Positions 8,369 to 17,720 of a stretch of 64,000 nt of DNA are shown here, in pieces; position 1 is the stretch's first letter; the number at the start of each line of letters is the position of its first letter. Both the position numbers and the translations under genes were made by a program. The notes under the pieces were generated by a model. It saw only the letters and a program-made list of their open reading frames with translations. It made no database searches and was not told the origin of the DNA. Source of the DNA: Duganella lactea (GTDB lineage: Bacteria > Pseudomonadota > Gammaproteobacteria > Burkholderiales > Burkholderiaceae_D); assembly GCF_009857505.1 (NCBI RefSeq), contig NZ_WWCP01000001.1:124001-188000 (forward strand). The letters are read 5' to 3'.

Positions 8369-9295
8369 ATGACCCAACTGACCAATCTGAACCTAGGCAA
8401 TGACGCCGACGACCTGACTTCCGTTGAACCACGGATCAAGGCGCAAATTCTGGCCGAGGCGCTGCCCTACATCCGTAATTACCACGGCAAAACCATCGTC
8501 ATCAAATACGGCGGCAACGCCATGACCGACGAACGCCTGAAACACGGCTTCGCCCGTGATGTCATTTTGCTCAAACTGGTCGGCATGAACCCGGTAGTCG
8601 TGCACGGCGGCGGTCCGCAAATTGACAACGCGCTGAAGAAAATCGGCAAGCAGGGCACCTTCGTGCAAGGCATGCGCATCACCGACGAGGAAACCATGGA
8701 AGTGGTCGAATGGGTGCTGGGCGGCGAAGTGCAGCAGGACATCGTGATGTTGATTAATCACTACGGCGGCCAGGCCGTCGGCCTGACCGGCAAGGATGGC
8801 GGTCTGATCCGCGCGCGCAAGATGGCCATGCCGGACAAGGACAACCCGGGCCAGACGCTGGACATCGGCTTCGTCGGCGAAATCGAGGCCATCAACCCGG
8901 CCGTGGTCAAGGCGCTGCAGGACGACGCCTTCATCCCGATCATCTCGCCAATCGGCTTCGGCCAGGACGGCCAGGCCTACAACATCAACGCCGACGTGGT
9001 GGCCGGCAAGATCGCCGAAATCCTGAAAGCGGAAAAGCTGATCATGATGACCAACATCGCCGGCGTGCAGGACAAGCAGGGCAATCTGGTGACCGACCTG
9101 TCGGCGCGCGAGATCGACGAGATGTTCGCCGACGGCACGATTTCCGGCGGCATGCTGCCTAAAATTTCATCGGCCCTGGATGCGGCGAAGTCCGGCGTCA
9201 ACACCGTGCACATCATCGATGGCCGCATTGAGCATTCTTTGTTGCTGGAAGTCTTGACCGAACAAGCTTTTGGCACTATGATCCGGTCTCACTGA
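8369..9295 (+). CDS. argB: Acetylglutamate kinase
   Basis: A 308-residue amino-acid kinase that phosphorylates N-acetylglutamate in arginine biosynthesis. Diagnostic segments are [10 protein letters not shown] (ATP phosphate loop), [10 protein letters not shown], the [12 protein letters not shown] nucleotide-binding region, and a C-terminal [14 protein letters not shown]. The roughly 30-residue N-terminal extension before the kinase core is typical of the hexameric, arginine-inhibited type. It is followed by a hairpin and a tRNA gene. Confidence 0.97.
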   Translation: MTQLTNLNLGNDADDLTSVEPRIKAQILAEALPYIRNYHGKTIVIKYGGNAMTDERLKHGFARDVILLKLVGMNPVVVHGGGPQIDNALKKIGKQGTFVQGMRITDEETMEVVEWVLGGEVQQDIVMLINHYGGQAVGLTGKDGGLIRARKMAMPDKDNPGQTLDIGFVGEIEAINPAVVKALQDDAFIPIISPIGFGQDGQAYNINADVVAGKIAEILKAEKLIMMTNIAGVQDKQGNLVTDLSAREIDEMFADGTISGGMLPKISSALDAAKSGVNTVHIIDGRIEHSLLLEVLTEQAFGTMIRSH

Positions 9296-9301
9296 AAAAA
9301 A

Positions 9302-9332
9302 GGCGGTCTCGCCGGCAATCGGTGAAACCGCC
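9302..9332 (+). terminator. Hairpin after argB
   Basis: GGCGGT at 9302-9307 pairs with ACCGCC at 9327-9332, with further GCCG/CGGT pairing inside. It begins 7 bases after the argB stop. There is no U-tract after it, so it may be a weak terminator or a processing hairpin before the tRNA. Confidence 0.45.
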
Positions 9333-9342
9333 ACATCAGTAT

Positions 9343-9417
<75 letters not shown>

Positions 9418-9441
9418 CTTCTCGCAGCACCCTCCCCCAGC

Positions 9442-10344
9442 TCAGTAAATTCGTTCCACCGTCAGCCCGCGTTCGCGCAGCAGTTCCGGCACGCTCGTTT
9501 TGCCGACCAGATGCAGCACGCCGATCGCCGCCACACTGTTGTTTTCACGCGCCATCAACGCGACGAGGCCATCGGCCAGCGCCGGATTGCGGCCCTCCAG
9601 CAACACCTTCTGCACAAAGCGGCCGGAAAAGCTCGCGTCCTGCTCCGCCTTCAGCGCCAGCGCGTCCAGCGCCTTCACATCGGCGCTGCGCCAGGCCTGG
9701 GCGATCTCGCGCGCCTGGCTGGCCTGCTCCTTGTCCTCGATGCCGCTGATGGCCTCCTCCAGGAAGGTCAGCTGCCCGGCCGGCGTCATCTTCTGATCGA
9801 ACAGCGCCATCTGGCTCTCCGCCGATTCCAGCTCGACGACTTTCTGGCCGGCGGCATGCGCCTGTTTTGACAGATGCGCATCCACCGCCAGCGACGCGTC
9901 ATAGCCTTGCGCGGCAAACTCGCTCACCGTCAGCATGGTGGCCAGCAGCCAGGGCTTCATCGACGCCACCGACTGCGGCGCGATGTTGTACTGCTTGAGC
10001 AAACGCTCAAGGCGCTGGCGCCACGCCGGCGCCAACGCGCCGCTGCCCTGGGCGCTCAGACCATGCTGCTGCACCGCGCGCGCCAGTTTTTGCGGATCGC
10101 CCAGGGGATCGATTTCCAGCGCCAGCACCGGCGCCTGTCGCAGCAGGCCGGCAAGGCGCGGCTCCAGCGGATAAAAATCCTTGGCGCCGACGTGGATGGT
10201 GCCGAACAAATACAGCGTCTGTCCGTTCTGCTGCACCTTGAACAGCGCGCCGCGGTTGGGCGCCGCGCCCTGCTCCGCGGCCCAGGCGGAACCGAAGGCA
10301 AAGAAGAACAAACTGCAGAACATCACTATAATCTGGCGCTGCAT
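9442..10344 (-). CDS. TraB/GumN family protein, secreted
   Basis: A 300-residue protein. Residues 1-22 form a signal peptide ending SAWA-AEQ. The mature part has TraB/GumN hallmarks: LYLFGTIHVGAKDFYPL near the N-terminus and IGVLHLVGKTSVPELL near the C-terminus. Relatives (the TIKI-like fold) are proposed metalloproteases using the GTIH and GxxH motifs, but bacterial members are mostly uncharacterised. The location is probably periplasmic. It is divergent from the nucleotidase gene with only 26 bases between starts, so its promoter must overlap neighbouring coding DNA. Confidence 0.85.
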   Translation of the reverse strand: MQRQIIVMFCSLFFFAFGSAWAAEQGAAPNRGALFKVQQNGQTLYLFGTIHVGAKDFYPLEPRLAGLLRQAPVLALEIDPLGDPQKLARAVQQHGLSAQGSGALAPAWRQRLERLLKQYNIAPQSVASMKPWLLATMLTVSEFAAQGYDASLAVDAHLSKQAHAAGQKVVELESAESQMALFDQKMTPAGQLTFLEEAISGIEDKEQASQAREIAQAWRSADVKALDALALKAEQDASFSGRFVQKVLLEGRNPALADGLVALMARENNSVAAIGVLHLVGKTSVPELLRERGLTVERIY

Positions 10345-10370
10345 GATTTCCTTTTGTTGGTAGAGACAAC

Positions 10371-11096
10371 GTGAATATTACCCGCTCCTCGCCCGTGTGG
10401 CTGTTTGATCTCGATAACACCCTGCACAACGCCTCGCACGCCATTTTCCCCGCGATCATGGCCGGCATGAACCGCTATCTCGCGCGTCTGCTGGGAGACG
10501 GCGTCACGCCCGCCAGCGAGGCTCTGGTGAACGCCACGCGCACGCTGTACTGGCAGCGCTACGGCGCCACCACGCTGGGCGTGGTCAAGCACCATGGCGT
10601 GAAGGCCGCGCACTTTCTCGATGAAACCCACCGCTTCGATGACCTGAGCGCGATGATCCGCGCCGAGCGCGGACTGCGCCAGCTGCTGCGCCGCCTGCCC
10701 GGCCGCAAAATTTTGCTGACCAACGCGCCGCACCGCTACTCGTCGCAGGTGCTCTGGCATCTGGGCCTGCAGCGCCACTTCAACCACCACATCGCGGTGG
10801 AGGCGATGACGGTGCACCGCCACATGCGTCCCAAGCCGTCGAAGCTGATGCTGCGCAAACTGATGCGCCGCCACCAGCTCACGCCACAACGCTGCATCCT
10901 GGTGGAGGACACACTGGCCAATCTGCGCAGCGCGCGCCAGTTGGGCATGCGCACCGCGTGGGTCACGCAATACCTCACCATCGGCGACAGCGCCGGCCTG
11001 GCGCATCCGCAAAAAAGGCTGATTCGCCCCGCTTACGTCGATGTCAAAGTAAAATCCGTCAGGAACCTGCCGTCACGCCTGCACCAGCTGCGCTGA
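10371..11096 (+). CDS. HAD-family pyrimidine 5'-nucleotidase
   Basis: A 241-residue HAD hydrolase with a GTG start. Motif I is FDLDNTLHNA (nucleophile and acid Asp), motif II LLTNAPHRYS, the motif III Lys is in RPKPSKLML, and motif IV is ILVEDTLANL. This matches the SDT1-like pyrimidine 5'-nucleotidase subgroup that dephosphorylates UMP/CMP. The gene stands 25 bases before slmA, an arrangement common in related betaproteobacteria, so the two probably share a transcript. Confidence 0.88.
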   Translation: MNITRSSPVWLFDLDNTLHNASHAIFPAIMAGMNRYLARLLGDGVTPASEALVNATRTLYWQRYGATTLGVVKHHGVKAAHFLDETHRFDDLSAMIRAERGLRQLLRRLPGRKILLTNAPHRYSSQVLWHLGLQRHFNHHIAVEAMTVHRHMRPKPSKLMLRKLMRRHQLTPQRCILVEDTLANLRSARQLGMRTAWVTQYLTIGDSAGLAHPQKRLIRPAYVDVKVKSVRNLPSRLHQLR

Positions 11097-11121
11097 CCAA
11101 CACTTTTAATCGCGAGATCAT

Positions 11122-11697
11122 ATGGCAAGCACACCGCCAGGCCAGCGCCGTTTGCAGATACTGCAGGCGCTGGCGGAGATGCTGGAACAGCCCAAGGGCG
11201 ACAAGATCACCACCGCCGCGCTGGCGCGCAAGCTGGCGTTTTCCGAGGCCGCGCTGTACCGGCATTTCGCCAGCAAGGCACAGATGTTCGAGGGGCTGAT
11301 CGAATTCATCGAATCATCCGTGTTCGGCCTGATCAACCAGATCGCCGAGCGTCAAAGCGACGGCATGGCGCAGGCGCGCGACATCGTCGCCATGCTGCTC
11401 AACTTCGCCAGCCAGAATCCGGGCATGACGCGGGTGCTGAACGGCGACGCGCTGGTCAACGAGGACGAACGCCTGCAACTGCGCATGAACCAGTTCTACG
11501 ACCGCGTCGAGCTGGCGCTGAAGCAGGCCTTGCGCCTCGCCGCCAGCGAAGGCCAGGCGCACGAAGCCGATACCGCCGCGCGCGCGGCGATGCTGACCAG
11601 CTTCGTCATCGGCCGCTGGCACCGTTACGCCAAGAGCGGCTTCAAAAACAATCCGGCGCAGGACGCGGCGCTGCACATCACGTTACTGCTCTCGTAA
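11122..11697 (+). CDS. slmA: Nucleoid occlusion factor SlmA
   Basis: A 191-residue TetR-fold protein. The helix-turn-helix is KITTAALARKLAFSEAALYRHFASKAQMFEGL, and the C-terminal region ends LTSFVIGRWHRYAKSGF, typical of SlmA. In E. coli, SlmA binds specific chromosomal sites and blocks FtsZ-ring assembly over the nucleoid. Its stop codon directly abuts the pabBC start, so they form one transcription unit with the upstream nucleotidase. A near-perfect SlmA-like site occurs at 4808-4819. Confidence 0.9.
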   Translation: MASTPPGQRRLQILQALAEMLEQPKGDKITTAALARKLAFSEAALYRHFASKAQMFEGLIEFIESSVFGLINQIAERQSDGMAQARDIVAMLLNFASQNPGMTRVLNGDALVNEDERLQLRMNQFYDRVELALKQALRLAASEGQAHEADTAARAAMLTSFVIGRWHRYAKSGFKNNPAQDAALHITLLLS

Positions 11698-13557
11698 ATG
11701 AACACCGAAGTATTCGCGCTGCTGGACGACGCCAGCCCGGAAGCCACCCTGACCGGCGGACGTTCGCGCCTGTACACAGAGCACGCCGGCACGCTGCGCT
11801 GCGACGACATCGCCCAATGGCCGCAGCTGCTGGAACAGATGCAAGCGGCGCTGGCGCGCGGCGAATACGCGGTCACCGTATGCACCTACGAACTGGGTGA
11901 GGCTTTGCTTGAAGTGGCGCCGCCGCGCGCGGTCCCGCCGGGACAGACGCCGGCGCCATTGGCGCGGATCCTGCTGTTCCGCCGCTGCGCGCTGCTGTCG
12001 GCGGCGGAAGTCGGCGACTGGCTGGCCGCGCGCTCCTTTCCGATCGAACGCCCCGCCGGCGTGGCCAACATCCGCGCCAACATCGATCAGCAGGCGTTTA
12101 GCGGGGCGCTGGCGCGCATCCACGACTACATCGCCGCCGGCGACACCTACCAGGTCAATTACACCTACCGGCTGCGTTTTGACGCGTTTGGCGGCATCCA
12201 TGCTTTATACGCGCGTCTGCGCGGCCGCCAGCCGGTTCCCTACGGTGCGCTGATCGCGCTCGATGACGGCAGCGCCGTGCTGTCGCTGTCGCCCGAACTG
12301 TTCGTGCGCCACGAGGACGGCGAACTGACCGCGCGGCCGATGAAAGGCACCGCACCGGCCGCGCCGCCGAAACAGCAGGCGGAAAACATCCTGCGCGCCA
12401 CCAACCTCGCCGCCGATCCGAAGAACCGCGCCGAGAACCTGATGATCGTCGACCTGCTGCGCAATGACATCGCGCGCGTCGCCACCACCGGCAGCGTCGA
12501 GGTCCCGGCGCTGTTCGAGGTGCACCGCTACGCCAGCGTGCTGCAGATGACCTCCACCATCACCGCGCGTCTGCGCGCCGACGCCACGCTGGCCGACCTC
12601 TTCGAGGCGCTCTATCCATGCGGCTCCATCACCGGCGCGCCGAAGCGCCGCACCATGGAAATCATCCGCGAACTGGAGCCGGACGCGCGCGGCATCTACA
12701 CCGGCGCCATCGGCTGGTTCGATCCGCGCCAGGACGGCAACGCCGACCAGGTGGGCGACTTCTGCATGGCGGTGCCGATCCGCACACTGACCTTGCGGCC
12801 GCCGGGCGCGGACGGCGTGCGCCGCGGCGAAATGGGCGTCGGCGCCGGCATCGTCTTCGACAGCGACGCCGACGAGGAATACGCCGAGTGCAAACTCAAG
12901 GCGCGCTTCCTCACCGGCCTGCAAAACGAATTTGAACTCTTCGAAACTATGCACGCCACGCCGGGCAACGGCGTGCGCCATCGCGAGCGCCACCTGAAAC
13001 GGCTGGCCGCGTCGGCGCACTACTTCGGCTTCCCCTGGGATGAGCAGGCGGCGCATGCCTATCTGGATACCGCCTGCGCCACGCTGGAAGCACAGCACGC
13101 CGCCTATCGCCTGCGGCTCGCGCTCAGCGTCAACGGCGCCTTCTCGGTGCAGCACGCGCCGCTGACGCCGCTGGCCGAACCGGTGCGCGTGCTGCTGGCG
13201 GAAGACCGCAGTAGCAGTAACGACCTGTTCCTGCGCCACAAAACCAGCATCCGCCAGCGCTACGACGCCGCCTGGCGCGATGCCGAAGCACAAGGCGCTT
13301 TCGACACCCTGTTCTTCAACGAACGCGGCGAGTTGACCGAGGGCGGCCGCAGCAACGTCTTCGTCCGCCTCGACGGCCGATGGCTGACACCGCCACTGAG
13401 CGCCGGCGTGCTGCCCGGCGTGATGCGCGGCGTGATGCTGGACGATCCGGCCTGGAACGCCAGCGCAGCGGTCATCACCCGCGCCATGCTGGAAGCCGCC
13501 GACGAGATCGTCCTCTGCAACGCCCTGCGCGGCGCGTTGCGCTGCTTTTTGCGATAG
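11698..13557 (+). CDS. pabBC: Fused aminodeoxychorismate synthase component I / aminodeoxychorismate lyase
   Basis: A 619-residue fusion. Roughly residues 1-405 are the chorismate-binding PabB domain (LSLSPELFVR, RPMKGTAP, PCGSITGAPKRRTMEII, then GVGAGIVFDSDADEEY). About residues 410-619 are a PabC-like class IV aminotransferase with the PLP-Lys in FLRHKTS and the ERGELTEGGRSNVFV segment. Together they convert chorismate plus ammonia to 4-aminobenzoate for folate. The PabA glutaminase is not in the window. The fusion is common in betaproteobacteria. The ATG immediately follows the slmA stop. Confidence 0.93.
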   Translation: MNTEVFALLDDASPEATLTGGRSRLYTEHAGTLRCDDIAQWPQLLEQMQAALARGEYAVTVCTYELGEALLEVAPPRAVPPGQTPAPLARILLFRRCALLSAAEVGDWLAARSFPIERPAGVANIRANIDQQAFSGALARIHDYIAAGDTYQVNYTYRLRFDAFGGIHALYARLRGRQPVPYGALIALDDGSAVLSLSPELFVRHEDGELTARPMKGTAPAAPPKQQAENILRATNLAADPKNRAENLMIVDLLRNDIARVATTGSVEVPALFEVHRYASVLQMTSTITARLRADATLADLFEALYPCGSITGAPKRRTMEIIRELEPDARGIYTGAIGWFDPRQDGNADQVGDFCMAVPIRTLTLRPPGADGVRRGEMGVGAGIVFDSDADEEYAECKLKARFLTGLQNEFELFETMHATPGNGVRHRERHLKRLAASAHYFGFPWDEQAAHAYLDTACATLEAQHAAYRLRLALSVNGAFSVQHAPLTPLAEPVRVLLAEDRSSSNDLFLRHKTSIRQRYDAAWRDAEAQGAFDTLFFNERGELTEGGRSNVFVRLDGRWLTPPLSAGVLPGVMRGVMLDDPAWNASAAVITRAMLEAADEIVLCNALRGALRCFLR

Positions 13558-13578
13558 GAAAACTTTCCTTTAAAAAAT

Positions 13579-13592
13579 TTATGTTACCATAA
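13579..13592. promoter_or_regulatory. AT-rich inverted repeat upstream of dgt
   Basis: TTATG and CATAA at 13579-13583 and 13588-13592 are perfect 5-base arms around TTAC. They lie in the short AT-rich gap between pabBC and the dGTPase gene, whose ribosome-binding site (GGGAGAGG) follows. This could be an operator or the promoter -10 region. Confidence 0.3.
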
Positions 13593-13623
13593 GTAAATTC
13601 CAACAGGGAGAGGTAACGTCAGC

Positions 13624-14940
13624 ATGACTACATGGGAAGCGCGATTAGAAAACGCCAATCAGGATGCCCGTATCAGGGACAACTACAGCCGGGATCGGGC
13701 ACGGATCATTCACTCCGCTTTTTTCCGCCGCCTTCAGGGAAAAACCCAAGTCCTGGGCTTGGGCGAAAGCGACTTTTATCGCACTCGGTTGACTCATTCG
13801 ATTGAGGTTGCGCAGATCGCTTCGGGTATCGTGGAACATCTGGAATCGCAGCAGCTCTCGGAAGATCAGAAACAGCTTTTGCCTTCTGCAAATTTAATCG
13901 AATCGATCGCTTTAGCGCACGACATTGGCCACCCGCCTTTTGGGCACGGAGGAGAAGTCGCATTGAATTATGTGATGCGCGATGACGGTGGCTTTGAAGG
14001 GAATGCGCAGACCTTACGCATTTGCACGAAGTTGGGTGAATATTCTGACGACAACGGCCTGAATCTGACGCGCCGCACGCTATTGGGTCTGCTCAAATAT
14101 CCTGCCACCTATTCGAGCACAGTGAATGTGGCAGCGTATGGGGAAGAAAAGTCCTCTATCAATCTTGACGCCTACAAGCCGCCGAAATGCGTTTTTGACT
14201 GCGATAGCGATAGCTTGGATTTTATTTTACAACCCGTCGCAGCAGATCGTCCTTTGTTTCAATCTGTTGCTGCGGTAAACAACAAGCATCAACGCACGAT
14301 GTATAAGGCGCTGGACACCTCGATCATGGAATTAGCCGATGACATTGCTTACGGCGTGCATGATCTCGAAGATGCCGTCGCGCTGTCGCTGGTCAAAGAG
14401 CGTCAATGGAATCTCGAAGTCACAGAAAAGTTCGATGCGCTGGGCGACGCCAGCGGCTTAAAACCTAAAATCGCGGACATTTCCGCTAATCTTTTCTCAG
14501 GCCTCAACAAAACCCGCAAAAAGGCAATCAGTGAGTTGGTTGGGTACTTCATACGATCCACACAACTAACCAGTCTCGAAAAATTTCAAGATCCACTGTT
14601 GGATACCAATGCGGTGATGTTTGAGACGGCAAAGAAAGAACTAAAAATCCTGCAGGGTTTCGTCGTCGATCATGTGATCAAAACTGCGGAAGTGCAAACC
14701 CTCGAATACAAAGGACAACAAATGATCGTCCGGTTATTCGAAGCGATCGACGCCAACCCGCAGCGTCTTTTGCCCGAAAAATATGCGCGTGAATATCAGG
14801 AATATCATGAGAAGAAGCAGCACGGTCAGTGTCGCCGGGTGATCTGCGACTATATTGCCGGAACAACGGACGATTACGCATCGCGGCTCTACCACAAGAT
14901 TTTCACGCCATCGTCCGGCTCCATTTTTGATCGGCTATAA
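13624..14940 (+). CDS. dgt: dGTP triphosphohydrolase (HD-domain dGTPase)
   Basis: A 438-residue HD-superfamily dNTP triphosphohydrolase. Seen motifs are TRLTHSIEVAQIA (His 58), IALAHDIGHPPFGHGGE (His 99-Asp 100), GFEGNAQTLR, and a later Asp in MELADDIAYGVHD. Such enzymes cleave dGTP to deoxyguanosine and triphosphate, and some defend against phage by lowering dNTP pools. The base composition is clearly more AT-rich than both neighbours, with more A/T third positions, suggesting acquisition. It stands alone after pabBC. The cellular role (housekeeping or defence) is not decided by the sequence. Confidence 0.92.
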   Translation: MTTWEARLENANQDARIRDNYSRDRARIIHSAFFRRLQGKTQVLGLGESDFYRTRLTHSIEVAQIASGIVEHLESQQLSEDQKQLLPSANLIESIALAHDIGHPPFGHGGEVALNYVMRDDGGFEGNAQTLRICTKLGEYSDDNGLNLTRRTLLGLLKYPATYSSTVNVAAYGEEKSSINLDAYKPPKCVFDCDSDSLDFILQPVAADRPLFQSVAAVNNKHQRTMYKALDTSIMELADDIAYGVHDLEDAVALSLVKERQWNLEVTEKFDALGDASGLKPKIADISANLFSGLNKTRKKAISELVGYFIRSTQLTSLEKFQDPLLDTNAVMFETAKKELKILQGFVVDHVIKTAEVQTLEYKGQQMIVRLFEAIDANPQRLLPEKYAREYQEYHEKKQHGQCRRVICDYIAGTTDDYASRLYHKIFTPSSGSIFDRL

Positions 14941-14978
14941 AGTCGAACGGCATGCTGGCGGGCGCCATGTATGAACGG

Positions 14979-15932
14979 CTACCTTAGCACGAAGCGTTTT
15001 CGGTAAGCGCCCGGTGTGGTGGCGGTGAGCCGACGGAAATGGTGGCGCAGCGTTTCCTCGGAGCCGAAGCCGGCGCGCTCGGCGATCCGCGCCAGCGGCA
15101 CATCCGGTTCCTCCAGCAGCTCCTTGACGATGGCGACCCGCTCGCGGATCAGCCACTCGACCGGGCCAAGGCCGGTGGTCTGCTGAAACTGGCGCTGCAA
15201 GGTGCGCGGACTCATCGCCGCGCGCGCGGCCATGCTGGCCACCGTGTGCGCCTGCGCCGGATGGCTGCGCAGCCAGTCCATCAGCCGCGACAACCGGCCC
15301 TGCTCGCCCTGCGCCATCGGCCGCGGCAGGAACTGCGCCTGTCCGCCCTCGCGGTGCGGCGCCACCACCAGCCGCTGCGCCACCACGTTGCCGATCTTGG
15401 CGCCATGGTCGCGCCGCACCAGATGCAGCAGCATGTCCAGCCCGGCGGCCGAGCCGGCGGCGGTGATCACCTGGCCGTTATCCACATACAGATGATCGGG
15501 CTGCACCTCGATGCGCGGATAACGCTGCGCCAGCCGCTCGGCATAGCGCCAGTGGGTGGTGGCGCGCTGGCCGTCCAGCACGCCGGCAGCGGCCAGCACG
15601 AACACGCCCGAGCAGATCGAACACAGTCGCGCGCCGCGCGCGTGGGCGGCGCGTATCCAGTCCAGCAATGGCGGGGGCGGCGGTTCGGCGGCATCGCGCC
15701 AGCCGGGAACGATGATGGTGTCGGCGCGCGTCAGCAATTCCGGCTGGTACGGCGCCTGCACGGTGATGCCGCCGGCTGCGCGGATCGGTCCCTCCTCCAC
15801 GGCGCAGACGGCGAAGTCGTACCAGTCCACGCCCAGTTCCGGGCGTTCCAGCGCAAACAGTTCGACCGTGCAGCCGAACTCGAAAGTGCACAGCCGGTCA
15901 TACGCCAGCGCCACAACGAGGTGATTTTTCAT
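14979..15932 (-). CDS. ftrA: GlxA/FtrA-type AraC-family regulator
   Basis: A 317-residue protein. The N-terminal DJ-1/PfpI-like domain (VVALAYDRLCTFEFGCTVELFAL, later RLCSICSGVFVLAAAG) resembles the FtrA subgroup. The C-terminal AraC DNA-binding domain has two helix-turn-helix segments (SMAARAAMSPRTLQRQFQQ and RIAERAGFGSEETLRHHFRR). It is divergent from a rhodanese gene 91 bases away, a pairing seen for FtrA-like regulators, so it probably controls that gene. The symbol is by similarity. Confidence 0.85.
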   Translation of the reverse strand: MKNHLVVALAYDRLCTFEFGCTVELFALERPELGVDWYDFAVCAVEEGPIRAAGGITVQAPYQPELLTRADTIIVPGWRDAAEPPPPPLLDWIRAAHARGARLCSICSGVFVLAAAGVLDGQRATTHWRYAERLAQRYPRIEVQPDHLYVDNGQVITAAGSAAGLDMLLHLVRRDHGAKIGNVVAQRLVVAPHREGGQAQFLPRPMAQGEQGRLSRLMDWLRSHPAQAHTVASMAARAAMSPRTLQRQFQQTTGLGPVEWLIRERVAIVKELLEEPDVPLARIAERAGFGSEETLRHHFRRLTATTPGAYRKRFVLR

Positions 15933-16023
15933 GGCGCAATCTTACCGTAGATTGGCAGACGCGCCACTTCTGGCGCTGGCGGGACGGCGGCACAATCAAC
16001 GCTCAACCTGAAAGGAGCGTCCG

Positions 16024-16449
16024 ATGTCCCTGATTACCGCCATTCCCGCCGCCGACAGCGCCGCCGCGCTGGCCCACTTTGAAGCCAGCTTCCGTTACGA
16101 AACCGATTGCTGGGATGTGCATGACGCCATCAGCGGCGGCCAGCAGGACTTTGTGCTGCTCGATGTGCGCGGCACCGAGAAGTACGCGGCCGGCCACGTG
16201 CCGGGCGCGCTGGATCTGGCGCACCGCAAGATCATCGGCGCGAAGCTCGCCGAATTCCCGGCCGATACGCTGTTCGTGGTCTACTGCGCCGGACCGCATT
16301 GCAACGGCGCGGCCCGCGCCGCCTTGCGGCTGGCGCGACTGGGCCGGCCGGTCAAGCTGATGAGCGGCGGCATCACCGGCTGGCTCGATGAGGGCTTTGC
16401 GCTGGCCACCGCGACAAACGGGCGCGACAATCCATCAGCGGCGCTATAA
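16024..16449 (+). CDS. Single-domain rhodanese-like sulfurtransferase
   Basis: A 141-residue rhodanese domain: FVLLDVRGTEKYAAGHVPGA (CH2A-like), then the active-site loop VVYCAGPHCNGA with the catalytic Cys, then GGITGWLDEGF. It probably transfers sulfane sulfur; the acceptor is unknown. A strong AAAGGAGCG site precedes the ATG. It is divergent from the FtrA-like regulator. Confidence 0.88.
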   Translation: MSLITAIPAADSAAALAHFEASFRYETDCWDVHDAISGGQQDFVLLDVRGTEKYAAGHVPGALDLAHRKIIGAKLAEFPADTLFVVYCAGPHCNGAARAALRLARLGRPVKLMSGGITGWLDEGFALATATNGRDNPSAAL

Positions 16450-16485
16450 ACTGCGGCTGTTTGCAACGGAAGGGAAGGATGAGCA

Positions 16486-16929
16486 ATGCACAAAACCAGC
16501 AGCCGATGGGCCGCATGCGCCGTGCTGATGGCCGTCGCGGGAGCGGCCTCGGCCAGCGCAGACAGAACGCCCAAACCGGGCGGCGTGTATCGCCTGAAAC
16601 CGGGTATCTATGTGGCGGAAGGCTCGGAATGCGGCGCGCCACCCAACGCCGCCATCCGTCAGTATGACGGCAAGGGCATTTCCACCGCACATACCCGGTC
16701 GTGCAAGGCCAAGGTACTGAAACGTCAAGGCAAGAAATATACGGTGGAACAGTCCTGCATCGACGCCGGCGCCGGGTCGGCGCCGCGCAGTATCCAGCAC
16801 CAGCAGGTGACGGTCGACAATGCGCTGACCTTCCAGCAGAACATCGCCGGCAACATCACCAACTATCGCTACTGCCCGATCAGGGAGTTACCGACCGACC
16901 TGCGCAAGGCGGCCAACGCCAAGCGCTGA
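16486..16929 (+). CDS. Secreted protein of unknown function
   Basis: A 147-residue protein with a signal peptide cleaved near AASA-SAD (about residue 24). The mature part has four cysteines (SECGAP, RSCKAK, QSCIDA, YRYCPI) that could form two disulfides in the periplasm. The segment KPGGVYRLKPGIYVAEGSEC is notable. I recognise no family. The ribosome-binding site GGAAGGA is good. Its stop touches the stop of the convergent glutathione peroxidase gene with no spacing. Confidence 0.72.
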   Translation: MHKTSSRWAACAVLMAVAGAASASADRTPKPGGVYRLKPGIYVAEGSECGAPPNAAIRQYDGKGISTAHTRSCKAKVLKRQGKKYTVEQSCIDAGAGSAPRSIQHQQVTVDNALTFQQNIAGNITNYRYCPIRELPTDLRKAANAKR

Positions 16930-17529
16930 TCAGGAGCCCAGCGCTTTTTCGATGGCACCGACCAGCTGCTTGTCGCCCGGCGTGACCTTGCTGCCGAAGT
17001 TGTTCACCACATTACCGTGACGGTCGATCAGGTATTTGTGGAAGTTCCACGCCGGCGCCTTGCCGGTGGCCTTGATCAGGTTGGCGAACAGCGGGTTAGG
17101 CTCCTTGCCGGACACCACCGACTTGGCAAACATCGGGAACTTCACGCCATAGGTGTTGTAGCAGAAGTCGGCGATTTCCTTGCTGCTGCCCGGCTCCTGC
17201 TGGCCGAAGTCGTTGGACGGGAAGCCCAGCACCACCAGGCCTTTGCTGCCGTATTTGGCGTACAGGCCTTCCAGCCCTTCGTACTGGTTGGTGAAGCCGC
17301 AATAGCTGGCGGTGTTGACCACCAGAATCACCTTGCCGGCGTACTGGCACAGGTCCTGCGGCGTCTCGTCCTGCAGGCGCTTGAAGGTCTGTTTGAGGAT
17401 GGCCGGGCAGCTGGCCGGCGCCGCTGCGGCGGGGGCGGCCGGAGCGGCGGCGGGAGCTTGCGCGAACGCGGGAGCGCCGGCCATGATGGTCAGCGAGGAA
17501 ACGAGGCACAGGGCGAGGGACTTGGACAT
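16930..17529 (-). CDS. Glutathione peroxidase family protein, exported
   Basis: A 199-residue thiol peroxidase. Residues 1-23 are a signal peptide (cut near AFA-QAP), followed by an Ala/Pro linker. The catalytic Cys is in NTASYCGFTNQYEG (Cys 77, a Cys rather than selenocysteine enzyme). Partner residues appear as GFPSNDFGQQEPG (Gln) and KAPAWNFHKYLI (Trp, Asn). It probably reduces peroxides in the periplasm using thioredoxin-like donors. There is no obvious operon partner. Confidence 0.92.
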   Translation of the reverse strand: MSKSLALCLVSSLTIMAGAPAFAQAPAAAPAAPAAAAPASCPAILKQTFKRLQDETPQDLCQYAGKVILVVNTASYCGFTNQYEGLEGLYAKYGSKGLVVLGFPSNDFGQQEPGSSKEIADFCYNTYGVKFPMFAKSVVSGKEPNPLFANLIKATGKAPAWNFHKYLIDRHGNVVNNFGSKVTPGDKQLVGAIEKALGS

Positions 17530-17630
17530 GGTGTCGGACCGGAAAGTGTGTAGAAAAATCCATTCTAGTTCAATTTAGTTCCCGTCGCACGATTGGCCCA
17601 GATTAAGCAAAATGCGCCCCCGCGCGATAT

Positions 17631-17710
17631 CGTCATTGCCGCGCAGGCGAAAATCCACAGGCCATCAGCCGGCCACCTCGGCATGGATTCCCGCCATCGC
17701 GGGAACGACG
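17631..17710. repeat. REP-like paired palindromic element
   Basis: Two inverted REP-like units flank a short spacer: CGTCATTGCCGCG at 17631-17643 and CGCGGGAACGACG at 17698-17710. It resembles the extragenic palindromes (CGTCATTCC...GGAACGACG) seen elsewhere in this window. It lies between divergent gpx and the PHA depolymerase gene, ending 10 bases before the latter's start. Confidence 0.65.
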
Positions 17711-17720
17711 GGGGGCGGCC

